From the NCBI GenBank assembly GCA_963828755.1, contig CAWHFY010000022.1:62001-126000 (forward strand): DNA of 64,000 nt. Reading direction: 5' to 3'. The stretch is from WHSW01 sp963828755 (GTDB taxonomy: Bacteria > Actinomycetota > Thermoleophilia > Solirubrobacterales > 70-9). The notes beneath the pieces were generated by a model, which saw nothing but the letters and a program-made list of their open reading frames with translations, searched no databases and was not told where the DNA came from. Position 1 is the stretch's first letter. Every line of letters starts with the position of its first letter. Of this stretch, positions 51,528-61,060 are shown in pieces. The translations under genes were made by a program, and so were the position numbers.

Positions 51528-53479
51528 TGGGCCCGGACTGGCGCCGCCCGCCGCAGCCCGCCCAGTTCGCGTTCCGGGTCGCCGTCCTCGGCGGCATCGG
51601 CCTGGTCGCGTTCGCGATCATCTTCCTGCGCCTCTGGTACCTCGAGGTGCTCTCGGGCGATCAGTACCTGGCGAAGGCGCAGAACAACCAGGTGCGCGAG
51701 TTCACCGTGCAGGCGCCCCGCGGCGAGGTGGTCGATCGTCACGGGGAGGTCCTGGTCAACAACCGCACCGCGCTCGAGCTCCAGGTCAACGTCTCCGACC
51801 TGCCGAACTCGAAGCAGCGCCGCCAGCGCCTGTTCGACCGCGTCAGCGAGTTCTCCGGGCTGCGCCCCGCGCAGATCCGTAACAAGATCCGCTCCGAGGC
51901 GAAGGCCTGCGCGGCCTGCCCGGCGGTGCTGCGCCGCGACGTGCCCTACGACACCGTCTACTACCTGCGCGAGAACCAGACGCGCTTCCCCGGGATCTCG
52001 GTTGAGCGCGTCTACGTGCGCCACTACCCGCAGGGCTCGACCGCCGCGCACCTGCTCGGCTACGCCGGCGAGGTCGACTCGACCCAGCTCGACGACCCGC
52101 GCTACGAGGCGTTGCAGCCCGGCGACCAGGTCGGCAAGGACGGGGTGGAGGCGGCCTACGACAGCCTCCTGCGCGGCACCAACGGTGAGACCAAGGTCCA
52201 GGTCGATGCCGCGGGCCAGCCCACCGGCGGCCAGCTCTCCTCGCGCGAGCCGCAGACCGGCAACGACCTCGTGCTGACGATCGACGACGCGGTGCAACGG
52301 GCCGGCGAGCAGGCGATCGCCTCGATCGGCCTCCCGGGCGGCTTCGTCGCGATGAACATCCACACCGGTCAGCTCTACGGGCTCGGCTCGAGCCCCAGCT
52401 ACGACCCCTCGATCTTCGCCAAGCCGCGGGTCCCTCCGCCGGTCTACAAGGCGCTCACCGACGAGGACCTCGGCGCGCCGTTGTTCGACCGCGCCACCAA
52501 CGGCTTCTATCCGACCGGCTCGACTTTCAAGCCGATCACTGCGCTCGCGGCGCTCGACTCGGGCGCGCTCGACCTGAACGAGATCATCAACGACACCGGC
52601 GACTTCCCGCTCGGCGACGGCCAGGTGCTCCATAACGCCGGCGACGCCGTGAACGGGCCGATCGAGCTGCGCCAGGCGCTCAAGGTCTCATCCGACGTCT
52701 TCTTCTACACGCTCGGCTATCGCATGGACAACGGCAACGACACCGGCGACGGCGGCCCGCTCCAGCAGTGGGCGCGGGCGCTCGGGATCGGCCAGCCCAC
52801 GGGCCTCGACGTCGGCGGCGAGGGCGAGGGCCTGCTGCCGACGCCGGCGTGGCGCAACGCGCTCTACCGCAAGTCCCAGGAGCCCGATTCGCCGGGCGGC
52901 AAGGACGTGGTGCCGGACGATTTCTACAAGTACGGCGGTCTCGACCGGCCGTGGACCGTGGGCGACAACGTCAACCTCGCGGTCGGCCAGGGCGATCTGC
53001 AGGCCGACCCGTTGCAGATGGCGGTCGCGTACGCGGCGATCGCTAACGGCGGCGACCTGGTCCGGCCGCACGTCGGGCTCCGCGTCCAGGACCCGCAGGG
53101 ACGGACGATCCAGGAGATCGACCCGGCGGTCCGCGACCACGTCGATATCGACCCCGCCGCCCAGCGCACGATCATGGACGGCCTGCACGGCGCCGCGATG
53201 GAGCCGGGCGGCACCTCCTATCCGGTGTTCGGCGGCTACCCGGTCGACATCGCCGGCAAGACCGGCACCGCGGAGCGCGGGGTCGGCCAGGCCGATCAGT
53301 CCTGGTACATGGCGCTGGCGCCGTACGACAACCCGAAGTACGTGGTTGCGGTGACGATCGAGCGCGGTGGCTTCGGGGTCGACACCGCCGCCCCGGTCGC
53401 GCGGCTGATCCTCGATCAGCTGCTCAAGGTCGACGAGTCGAAGGTCGACGAGGTCTCGAGCGACGGGCCGGTGGAGTGA
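51527..53479 (+). CDS. mrdA: Penicillin-binding protein 2 (elongasome transpeptidase)
   Basis: 650-residue class B PBP. One N-terminal membrane helix, the dimerisation domain (FTVQAPRGEVVDRHGEVLVNN), and the transpeptidase with Ser in GSTFKP near residue 331, SSD in KVSSDVFFYTLG and KTGTAE near 580. A Cys pair (ACAACPA near 124) in the pedestal region is unusual. Sits between mreD and rodA, as in a complete elongasome operon. Confidence 0.96.
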   Translation: MGPDWRRPPQPAQFAFRVAVLGGIGLVAFAIIFLRLWYLEVLSGDQYLAKAQNNQVREFTVQAPRGEVVDRHGEVLVNNRTALELQVNVSDLPNSKQRRQRLFDRVSEFSGLRPAQIRNKIRSEAKACAACPAVLRRDVPYDTVYYLRENQTRFPGISVERVYVRHYPQGSTAAHLLGYAGEVDSTQLDDPRYEALQPGDQVGKDGVEAAYDSLLRGTNGETKVQVDAAGQPTGGQLSSREPQTGNDLVLTIDDAVQRAGEQAIASIGLPGGFVAMNIHTGQLYGLGSSPSYDPSIFAKPRVPPPVYKALTDEDLGAPLFDRATNGFYPTGSTFKPITALAALDSGALDLNEIINDTGDFPLGDGQVLHNAGDAVNGPIELRQALKVSSDVFFYTLGYRMDNGNDTGDGGPLQQWARALGIGQPTGLDVGGEGEGLLPTPAWRNALYRKSQEPDSPGGKDVVPDDFYKYGGLDRPWTVGDNVNLAVGQGDLQADPLQMAVAYAAIANGGDLVRPHVGLRVQDPQGRTIQEIDPAVRDHVDIDPAAQRTIMDGLHGAAMEPGGTSYPVFGGYPVDIAGKTGTAERGVGQADQSWYMALAPYDNPKYVVAVTIERGGFGVDTAAPVARLILDQLLKVDESKVDEVSSDGPVE

Positions 53480-54681
53480 TGGAGGCCTATCGCCGTCCGC
53501 GGCCGCAGACCTTCGACCGCCGCCCGCGCGCCAGCCTGTTCGAGCGCGCCGGCTTCAACAGCCTCGACCCGTGGCTGCTGTTCGCCGGGATCGCGCTGAT
53601 CGCGTTCTCGATCTACACGCTCGGGGTCGCGACGAGCGAGGACGTGCCGGGCAACCCGTACTACTACGTCGTCCGCCAGTCGATCTACGCCGTGGTCGGG
53701 ATCGCGCTGATGTTCGGGATGGCGCGGATCGACTACTCGCGCTTCCGCGAGCTCCGGGTCGGGATCTACACGGCGATGATCGGGATGATCATCCTGGTGC
53801 TGATGCTCGGCGAGGCGACCCGAGGGTCGCGGCGCTGGATCGAGCTGCCGTTCTTCACCTTCCAGCCCTCGGAGCTCGGGAAGCTGCTCCTGGTGATCAC
53901 GCTCGCGGCGTTCGTGATCGACCGCTCGCGCCGCAGCGATTCGGACATTCGCCGAACGATTCGCCTGCTCGCGCTCGGGCTGTTCCCCGCGGCCCTCGTC
54001 TTCATCCAGCCGGACCTCGGCACGGCGCTCGTCTACGGCGTGGTGACGCTCGCCGTGCTGTTCATCGCCGGGGTGCCGTGGAGCCACTTCGCGGCCCTCA
54101 TCGGGGGCGCCCTGGCGCTGATCGCGACCGTCCTGGTGATCGCTCCGGCCGTCGGTGTCCCTATCCTCGCTGACTATCAGCAGGAGCGCCTCACCGCTTT
54201 CCTGCACCCCAGCGACGACCCCGCTGACTCCAGCTATCAGATCAACCAAGCTCTGATCGCCGTAGGCTCCGGGGGCAAGACCGGACGCGGCGATGACGCA
54301 ACTCAGACAAACAACGGCTTTCTTCCGGAGCGCCACACAGACTTCATCTTCGCCGTCGTCGGCGAACGCTTCGGCTTCGTCGGAGCCGCGTTCTTACTTT
54401 CCCTATACGCCCTGCTCATCTGGAGGGCGCTGCGCACGATGACTCTCTCGAAGAACCTCTACGGCAGCATGATCGCCGGCGGAATCGCCGCGATGCTGAT
54501 GTTCCAGGTCTTCGTCAACGTCGGCATGAACGTGGGGATCATGCCGATTACAGGCATTCCTTTGCCATTGATGAGCTCTGGCGGCTCGTCCGTGATCGTC
54601 ACCTTCCTGGCGCTCGGACTGCTGCAGAGCATCTACGTGCAAGCGCAGCTCTCCTCGAGACGGGGCTCAACTCCGTTTTGA
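53479..54681 (+). CDS. rodA: Peptidoglycan glycosyltransferase RodA (SEDS)
   Basis: 400 residues, about ten membrane helices. SEDS motifs: RWIELPFFTFQPSELGKLLLV, FIQPDLGTALVYG, YQINQALIAVGSGGKTGRG, NNGFLPERHTDFIFAVVGERFGFVG with the catalytic Asp, and GIPLPLMSSGGSSVI. Partner of the PBP2 upstream; starts overlap (TGATG), GTG 53476 is an alternative. Confidence 0.96.
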   Translation: MEAYRRPRPQTFDRRPRASLFERAGFNSLDPWLLFAGIALIAFSIYTLGVATSEDVPGNPYYYVVRQSIYAVVGIALMFGMARIDYSRFRELRVGIYTAMIGMIILVLMLGEATRGSRRWIELPFFTFQPSELGKLLLVITLAAFVIDRSRRSDSDIRRTIRLLALGLFPAALVFIQPDLGTALVYGVVTLAVLFIAGVPWSHFAALIGGALALIATVLVIAPAVGVPILADYQQERLTAFLHPSDDPADSSYQINQALIAVGSGGKTGRGDDATQTNNGFLPERHTDFIFAVVGERFGFVGAAFLLSLYALLIWRALRTMTLSKNLYGSMIAGGIAAMLMFQVFVNVGMNVGIMPITGIPLPLMSSGGSSVIVTFLALGLLQSIYVQAQLSSRRGSTPF

Positions 54682-54692
54682 GGTGATTTCAA

Positions 54693-56570
54693 CTGAAGAA
54701 GCGAATTCTCGTCTCCGTTGACGCGGGTGAGACCCGTGTCGCGGTACTCGAAGGCAAGGGCTCAGCCCGCCAGGGCCAGAAGAGCCGACCGGCAGCCAAC
54801 CGCGCGACCCCGCGCGACGGCTTCAAGGTCGCCGAGCTCTACGTCGAACGGCGCAGCTCGCGCTCGATCGTCGGCAATATCTACAAGGGCGTCGTCGACA
54901 ACGTGCTCCCGGGCATGGAGGCGGCGTTCGTCGACATCGGCCTGGAGCGCAACGGTTTCCTGCACGTCGATGAGATCGTCACGCCCGACGGCAAGAAGGC
55001 CCCGCGCCGCGGTCATGGCACCGGGCGGCGCATCGACGAGCTGATCAAGCCGAAGCAGGAGGTCCTCGTCCAGGTGGTCAAGGATCCGCTGAAGTCGAAG
55101 GGCGCGCGCCTCTCGATGCAGCTCTCGATCGCCGGGCGCTACCTCGTCTACATGCCGAGCGGCGCCGGCGTCGGCGCCTCGCGCCGGCTCCCGGACTCCG
55201 AGCGTGACCGCCAGCGCAAGCTGTTGCAGAAGATCCATGACGGCGAGGGCGGCGTGATCGTCCGCACCGCCGCCCAGGGAGCACGCAAGGAGGACTTCGA
55301 GCGCGACCTCGCCTACCTGCACAGGCTGCACGAGGTGATGGAGCGCCGGGCCGAGGACGTGAAGGCGCCGAACCTGATCTTCCAGGAGGCCGACCTCTCG
55401 ATCCGCGTGCTGCGCGACGTCCTCGCCAAGGAGTTCGACGGGGCGATCATCGACGATGAGAAGCAGCACCAGCGGGTGACCAGCTTCTTCCAGCGCACCG
55501 CGCCTGAGCTGGTCGAGTTCGTCGAGCTCTACGAGGGCGCCGAGCCGCTGCTGGAGCGCGAGGGCGCCGCCGAGGCGTTCGACCAGGTGCTCACCCGCCG
55601 CGCCGACCTGCCGTCGGGCGGCTATCTGATGATCGACTACGCCGAGGCGCTGACGGTCATCGACGTCAACACGGGCAGCTTCACCGGCCGCGGCAAGGGC
55701 CGGCTCGAGGACACGATCACCAAGGTCAACGTCGAGGCCGCCGACGAGGTCGTCCGCCAGATGCGCTTGCGCGACATCGGCGGGATCATCGTCATCGACT
55801 TCATCGACATGGCGAAGGCGAAGAACCGCGACCAGGTCCTGAAGACGCTGAAGAAGGCGCTCGACGCCGACAAGACGAAGAGCTACGTGATGGAGGTGTC
55901 GCCGCTCGGCCTGGTCGAGATGACGCGCCAGAACGTCACCGACGGCGTCCGCGAGATCCTCACCCACACGTGTCCCACGTGTGAGGGCGAGGGCGTCGTG
56001 CGCTCGGCCGAGACGATGGCGATCGAGGTCATCCGCAAGCTGCGCCAGCTCGCGGCCGCGGAGCCTGAGCCGGAGGCGTTCTTGATCCGGGTCAACCCGG
56101 CGGTTGCCGCGGAGCTGGTCGCCGAGGGCAGCGGGCTGGTCGAGCTCGAGGAGGAGACCGGCAAGCACTTCCACTTCGAGGGCGGCGAGGCGCTCGCGAT
56201 CGAGACCTATGAGGTCGTCGACCGCGGCAGCCGCGATCAGATCGAGGAGCGGGCACTGCCGTTCCGGGTCGGCGAGGAGGTGCTGGTGACGATCGAGGAG
56301 CCGCACATGTACGACGCCGACGACGCGATCGCCCGCGTCGACAGCTACATCGTCAGCGTCAGCGGCGGCGGCGCGCACGTCGGCGAGCGCCGCCTGGTCG
56401 CGATCGAGAGCGTCGCCCGGTCGGCCGCGACCGCTGCGCTGCTCGACGAGAACGGAGAGAAGATCGAGAAGCTAGAATCCTCGGCTCCCTCGGGCAGGCG
56501 TCGCGGTCGCCGGGGCGGCCGCAGACGTAGCCGCGCGCGCAGCGGAGGCGGCTCGAGCGACGAGGGCTGA
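54693..56570 (+). CDS. rng: Ribonuclease E/G (CTG start)
   Basis: 625-residue endoribonuclease. KKRILVSVDAGETRVAVLEG opens the family, followed by the S1 domain (IVGNIYKGVVDNVLPGMEAAFVDIGLERNGFLHVDE), catalytic Asp motifs VIDVNTGSF and IIVIDFIDM, and the zinc link CPTCEGEG. C-terminal tail is Arg/Gly/Ser-rich. A stop at 54684 precedes the frame, and between it and residue 1 the only near-cognate codon is CTG 54693; GAGGTGA lies six bases upstream, so CTG is the likely initiator. The first ATG (54915) would cut off half the S1 domain. Confidence 0.93.
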   Translation: MKKRILVSVDAGETRVAVLEGKGSARQGQKSRPAANRATPRDGFKVAELYVERRSSRSIVGNIYKGVVDNVLPGMEAAFVDIGLERNGFLHVDEIVTPDGKKAPRRGHGTGRRIDELIKPKQEVLVQVVKDPLKSKGARLSMQLSIAGRYLVYMPSGAGVGASRRLPDSERDRQRKLLQKIHDGEGGVIVRTAAQGARKEDFERDLAYLHRLHEVMERRAEDVKAPNLIFQEADLSIRVLRDVLAKEFDGAIIDDEKQHQRVTSFFQRTAPELVEFVELYEGAEPLLEREGAAEAFDQVLTRRADLPSGGYLMIDYAEALTVIDVNTGSFTGRGKGRLEDTITKVNVEAADEVVRQMRLRDIGGIIVIDFIDMAKAKNRDQVLKTLKKALDADKTKSYVMEVSPLGLVEMTRQNVTDGVREILTHTCPTCEGEGVVRSAETMAIEVIRKLRQLAAAEPEPEAFLIRVNPAVAAELVAEGSGLVELEEETGKHFHFEGGEALAIETYEVVDRGSRDQIEERALPFRVGEEVLVTIEEPHMYDADDAIARVDSYIVSVSGGGAHVGERRLVAIESVARSAATAALLDENGEKIEKLESSAPSGRRRGRRGGRRRSRARSGGGSSDEG

Positions 56571-56575
56571 AGACC

Positions 56576-57105
56576 ATGGCAGACACTTACGCGATCATCG
56601 AAAGCGGCGGCAAGCAGTACCGCGCGGAGAAGGGCGGGACGCTGGTCGTCGACCGCCTGAGGGCGGACGAGGGCGCCAAGGTCGACCTGCGCGCGGTCAT
56701 GTTCCGCGGCGACAAGGACGTGCTCGTCGGCGGCTCGGACCTCGAGAAGGTGAAGGTCGAGGCGACGGTCACCGGTCACGAGCGCGGGGAGAAGATCCGC
56801 GTCTTCAAGTACCGCGCCAAGAAGGGCTACCGCAAGCGCGCCGGCCACCGCTCCGAGCTCACCAGGCTCGAGGTGACCGAGGTCAAGCTGCTGACCCGCA
56901 AGCCGGCGCGCCGAAGGCGGCCGAAGTCGAGCGGCCGGCCAAGAAGGACGAGCCCGCGCCAAAGGACGAGGCAGCGACGGAGAAGCCGAAGACGCCGGCC
57001 AAGAAGCCCGCCGCGCGCAAGCCCGCCGCGGCGAAGAAGCCAGCTGCCAAGAAGCCCGCCGCGCGCAAGCCCGCGGCAAAGAAGACTGACGACAAGGAGG
57101 GCTAG
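56576..57105 (+). CDS. rplU: 50S ribosomal protein bL21 with Lys/Ala-rich tail (frameshifted)
   Basis: Core bL21 (YAIIESGGKQYRAEKGGTLVVDRL ... RVFKYRAKKGYRKRAGHRSELTRLEV) in residues 1-103. The frame then shifts near 56908; the other frame continues with a 65-residue tail of KPAA-type repeats (PAKKPAARKPAAAKKPAAKK) ending KKTDDKEG and a stop at 57105, six bases before rpmA. The tail resembles histone-H1-like or HupS tails and could contact nucleic acid; such an extension is not part of standard bL21. Confidence 0.92.
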
Positions 57106-57110
57106 GGACG

Positions 57111-57364
57111 ATGGCTCACAAGAAGGGGCTCGGCTCGAGCCGCAACGGCCGCGATTCGAACCCGAAGATGCTCGGCGTGAAGATCTTCGCCGGCCAGCAG
57201 GTCGCCGGCGGCGAGATCCTCGTCCGCCAGCGCGGCACGCAGTTCCGCCCGGCGACGGCGCCGGCCTCGGCCGCGACCACACGATCTTCGCCACCCGCGC
57301 AGGCACGGTCGAGTTCGCCGCGGCCCGCAAAGGCCGCATCGTCTCGGTCGTCGAGTCCGAGTAG
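57111..57364 (+). CDS. rpmA: 50S ribosomal protein bL27 (frameshifted)
   Basis: MAHKKGLGSSRNGRDSNPKMLGVKIFAGQQVAGGEILVRQRGTQFRPG then GDGAGLGRDHTIFATRAGTVEFAAARKGRIVSVV, the complete 84-residue bL27. One missing G near 57250 splits it. Normal rplU-rpmA pairing; essential gene, so the frameshift is very likely an error. Confidence 0.95.
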
Positions 57365-57378
57365 CCGACGCACGGATT

Positions 57379-57413
57379 GACGAGTTCCTCCCGCATAGAG
57401 GGAGGAAGTCGTC
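57379..57413 (+). terminator. Strong hairpin after rpmA
   Basis: GACGAGTTCCTCCC and GGGAGGAAGTCGTC pair with one mismatch around a 7-base loop, 15 bases past the rpmA stop. Terminator of the rng-rplU-rpmA unit, followed by AAACG, no T-run. Confidence 0.65.
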
Positions 57414-57450
57414 AAACGCCCCGATCTCGCTCCGCGGATAGGGTGAGCCG

Positions 57451-58114
57451 GTGGAGAACTCACGCGCGGACGATACGGAGCTGGTCGCGGCGCTACGCCG
57501 CGGCGATCAGGCGGCGTTCGCGAAGCCTCGTCGACGAGCTGAACCCGGCGCTGATGCGACTGGCGCTCGCGCACGTGCCCAGTCGCGCGATCGCCGAGGA
57601 CGTCGTGCAGGACACGTGGCTCGGCGTGATCAAGGGGATCGACCGGTTCGAGGGCCGCTCGGCGCTGCGCACGTGGATCTTTCAGATCCTGCTGAACATC
57701 GCTCGGACCAAGGGCAAGCGCGAGAAGCGCTCGCTGCCGTTCTCATCGTTGCGCCGGCGCGCCGAGGAGGGCCGCGACGAGCCCGCGGTCGATGCGGACC
57801 GCTTCCAGGGCCGCGATGGCCAGCGGCCGGGCTGGTGGGCGCGGCCGCCGTCGGAGTGGGAGGGCGTCGAGGCGCGGATCGAGAACGACGAGTTGCGCGA
57901 CATGCTGCTCGAAGCGATCGCCGACCTGCCTCCTCGCCAGCGCGACGTGATCGTCCTCCGCGACCTGCAGGGGTACTCGGCAGAGGAGGCGTGCAACATC
58001 CTGGACCTCACCGAGACCAATCAACGAGTGCTTCTGCACCGGGCGCGGTCGAAGGTCCGCGCGGCGCTCGAGGCCCACCTCGACGAGGAACGGGCCGTGG
58101 GGGCGAGCGTATGA
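57451..58114 (+). CDS. ECF RNA polymerase sigma factor (frameshifted)
   Basis: About 220 residues. DTELVAALRRGDQAAFAKL then VDELNPALMRLALAHVPSRAIAEDVVQDTWLGVIKGIDRFEGRSALRTWIFQILLNIARTKGKR (region 2) and ADLPPRQRDVIVLRDLQGYSAEEACNILDLTETNQRVLLHRARSKVR (region 4). One extra C near 57524 shifts the frame in the first 25 residues. GTG start. The stop overlaps the anti-sigma ATG (ATGA), a classic sigma/anti-sigma pair. Confidence 0.9.
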
Positions 58115-58380
58115 ACCGGCAGGCACTCGGCGAGACGATGAGCTGCAAGGAATTCGTAGAACTGGTCACCGACTACCTCGAGGGGCGGATGGGCTCCGCC
58201 GAGGCCGAGCGCTTCGACGCTCACATGGAGGTCTGCCCGCCTTGCCAGTACTACCTGGACCAGATGCGGTCGACGCTCGACGCGCTCGGGCGGATCCCGG
58301 AGGAGTCGGTGTCGGACGCCGCTCGCGAGGAACTCCTGCACGCGTTCAGCGACTGGCACGCGCGCCGCTCGGACGGCTGA
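58111..58380 (+). CDS. Zinc-finger (ZAS/zf-HC2) anti-sigma factor
   Basis: 89-residue soluble anti-sigma: SCKEFVELVTDYLEGRMGSAEAERFDAHMEVCPPCQYYLDQMRSTL has the HxxxCxxC zinc-anti-sigma pattern (H-MEV-CPPC). Lacks a membrane helix, so likely a cytoplasmic redox or metal sensor. Coupled to the sigma gene by ATGA. Confidence 0.9.
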   Translation: MNRQALGETMSCKEFVELVTDYLEGRMGSAEAERFDAHMEVCPPCQYYLDQMRSTLDALGRIPEESVSDAAREELLHAFSDWHARRSDG

Positions 58381-58455
58381 AGCGACCGCGCGCGGCACGA
58401 GCGAGCGGCGACGCGGCCTCCTCGGGCCGCGTCGCCGCCTGCCGCCCTCGCGGGG

Positions 58456-59636
58456 TTACTTCAGCTTCAGCGCGCTGAAGACGCCCGCGTGGTCCGAGTC
58501 GTAGAGCCCGTTCACCGGCGACGTTCCGGTTGCTCGCGAGCTGAGCAACTTCACCTTCTTGCCCATGTTCGTCATCACGTGGTCGACCTGGTGGTCGAAC
58601 GAGTTGGTGGGCGCGAACACGTCGTTGATGCAGCAGTGTATCGGCGTCGGTGAGCGACCGCTCCTGAACCCGCCGTCGACCAGCGCGTCGTACGCCTGCT
58701 CGTCGCCCGGCTGCACCGGCGGGATGTTCGAGTTGAAGTCCCCGAGGAGCATCGACTTCCGGTTCGCGGCCGGCCCGGCGAGCAGCTCGCCCGCCTGCAG
58801 CGCCCGGATGCTCGGGTGCTGGGTCTCGTCGTCGAACGCCTCGAAGTGGGTGTTGACGAAGTGGAACTTCCGCGTTGCATCTTCTCCTTGCCCTCGCCGG
58901 CCGTCGCCGTCGCGTCGACCGAGACCCAGCCGCGGGTCACCGGCACGTCGATGCCGGAGATGTTCGGCGTGTAGAGGTTGGTGTAGTGACCCGACTGCGG
59001 GTTCTTCACCTTCACCGCGCCGCCCTTGCGGACGAGGATCGCGTCGCGCATCGTCAGGCGCCCCTCGATCTCACCGCCGAAGCAGACCGGTGCTCTGGTC
59101 GTTGTCGTAGTCGGTCGGCGCCTCGAAGTCGAACTCGCTGCCGACGACCGCGAGCTTGTAGCCCTTGTACTTCTTGTTGGTGCCTTCGCGTTGAGCTCGT
59201 CGACGAGCAACTGGACGAAGTCGTACTTGACGGTCGTCGCCGTGTACTGACCGGTGTCCGGGCCCTGGGTGTACGGCTTGTCGGGTCCTGGGTTCCGGTC
59301 CGCCACCAGCGCGGCCTCCTGAAGCCCGACCAGGTCCGGCTTCTTCTGACTTGATCTCCGCGGCCAGGCCCTTCGCCCGCGTCGCGAAATCAGTGCGGTC
59401 GACCTCGCGCAGGATCGCGCCGTTGGCCGCCGTGAACTCGGTGAAGTGTTGGCGTTCAGCGCCGGGCCGAGGTCGGCGCCGAGGAACAGGTTGCGGGTCA
59501 TCACCTTCACCTGAACGCCCTTGGGCTTCTTCTTCGCCTCGGCGCCGGGTACGGCGGCGAGGCCGGTGATCGCGACGGCGGCCGTCAGTGCGGCGACGGC
59601 GAGCGCGCGCCAGCGCGGTCGAGTCCTCTCTCTCAA
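58456..59636 (-). CDS. Secreted endonuclease/exonuclease/phosphatase-family protein (five frameshifts)
   Basis: Signal peptide ALAVAALTAAVAITGLAAVPGAEA, then VKVMTRNLFLGADLGPAL (the N-terminal Asn motif), KPDLVGLQEAALV (catalytic Glu), LLGDFNSNIPP (Asp-x-Asn) and YDSDHAGVFSALKLK (Asp-His). The fold is complete only if five single-base shifts (in the stretches near 59450, 59350, 59185, 59095 and 58880) are corrected. TTG start at 59636 is supported by AGAAGGAG seven bases upstream. Shift density is far above the rest of the window, so a decaying gene is possible. Confidence 0.78.
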
Positions 59637-59752
59637 AACGATGCTCCTTCTCGTGACTGTGGCGCCCGTCCCAGGGCCTCCGATTTCAGGCGAGCACGAC
59701 CAACAGGCCGGGCCCGCTCTCTCGCCACTGCAACACGTCTACCGTTCAAACG

Positions 59753-61060
59753 ATGCTGCACGACCGCGCCAGGATCCACGTCGAGGCTGGTGCCGGGGGA
59801 AACGGCGCGGTCTCGTTTCGCCGCGAGGCCCACGTGCCCCGTGGCGGCCCCGACGGCGGCGACGGCGGACGCGGCGGCGACGTCGTGCTCGTCTGCGACC
59901 CGTCGCGGCGCGATCTCGCGGCGCAGCGGTTCACGCCGCACCAGCGCGCCGGGCGCGGCGGCCACGGCGAGGGCGGTCAGCGCCACGGCAAGCGCGGCGC
60001 CGACGCGATCGTCGCCGTGGCGCCGGGTACGCAGGTCGACGGCCTCGAGGGCCGCCGCTACGACCTGGTCGAGCCGGGCCAGCGCGCGGTCGTCGCCGTG
60101 GGCGGTGCCGGGGGGCACGGGAACAAGCGCTTCGCGAACTCGGTCCGCCAGACGCCGCGGTTCGCCGAGCGCGGGCTCGAGGGCGAGTCCGGCTGGATCG
60201 AGCTGCGGCTGAAGCTGCTCGCCGACGCCGGCCTGGTCGGGCTCCCGAACGCCGGCAAGTCGTCGCTGCTCGCGCGGCTGACCCGGGCGGCCCCCAAGGT
60301 CGCGGACTACCCGTTCACGACGCTCGAGCCGATGCTGGGGACGATCGACGACGGCGACCGACAGCTGGTGCTCGCCGATATCCCGGGCCTGATCGAGGGT
60401 GCGGCGGCCGGGGTCGGGCTCGGCCACGAGTTCCTCGCCCACGTCGAGCGCTGCCGAGTGCTCGTCCATCTGCTCGCGCTCGGCGGCGACCCGCAGGCGG
60501 GCGAGGCTTCGCCCGAGCAGGCCTATGAGACGGTCCGCGCGGAGCTCGCCGCCCACGGCGGCGGGCTCGACCGCCTCCCGGAGCTGATCGTCCTCTCGAA
60601 GCGGGATCTGGTCCCGGACGAGGAAGCCGAGCTCGAGGTCGAGGCTTGGCGCGAGCGCCGCGGCGACGTGGCGCGCGGGGTGCTCGCTGTCTCGTCGGCG
60701 ACCGGGGCCGGGCTGACCGACCTGACCCACGCGATCTTCGCGGCCGTCCCGGCACAGGCGGCGACCCCGGAGCTCGGCGGGGAGGGCGTCGGCGGCGAGG
60801 CCGAGTTCGAGCTCGACCACATGGTCTACGCCCCGGCCGGGGACGGCGGCTTCGAGGTCGTGCGGGAGGGACAGGCGTTCCGGGTGCTCGGCCGCGGGGT
60901 CGAGATGCTGGTCGCTCGCCACGATCTCTCGAACATCGAGGCCCTCGGTTACCTCGAGCAGCGCCTGCGCGAGATCGGCGTGATCGCCGCGCTCGAGCGC
61001 GCCGGGTTCGAGCCAGGCGGCGACGTCCGCATCGGCGACGAGGAGTTCGAGCTCGACTAG
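59753..61060 (+). CDS. obg: GTPase Obg
   Basis: Ribosome-assembly GTPase, 435 residues: Obg glycine-rich domain (VEAGAGGNGAVSFRREAHVPRGGPDGGDGGRGGDVV), G domain with GLPNAGKSSLLARL and DIPGLIEGAAAGVGLG, NKxD-equivalent LSKRDLV, and the C-terminal OCT domain (VVREGQAFRVLGRGVEMLVARHDLSNIEALGYLEQRL). ATG 59753. Confidence 0.96.
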   Translation: MLHDRARIHVEAGAGGNGAVSFRREAHVPRGGPDGGDGGRGGDVVLVCDPSRRDLAAQRFTPHQRAGRGGHGEGGQRHGKRGADAIVAVAPGTQVDGLEGRRYDLVEPGQRAVVAVGGAGGHGNKRFANSVRQTPRFAERGLEGESGWIELRLKLLADAGLVGLPNAGKSSLLARLTRAAPKVADYPFTTLEPMLGTIDDGDRQLVLADIPGLIEGAAAGVGLGHEFLAHVERCRVLVHLLALGGDPQAGEASPEQAYETVRAELAAHGGGLDRLPELIVLSKRDLVPDEEAELEVEAWRERRGDVARGVLAVSSATGAGLTDLTHAIFAAVPAQAATPELGGEGVGGEAEFELDHMVYAPAGDGGFEVVREGQAFRVLGRGVEMLVARHDLSNIEALGYLEQRLREIGVIAALERAGFEPGGDVRIGDEEFELD

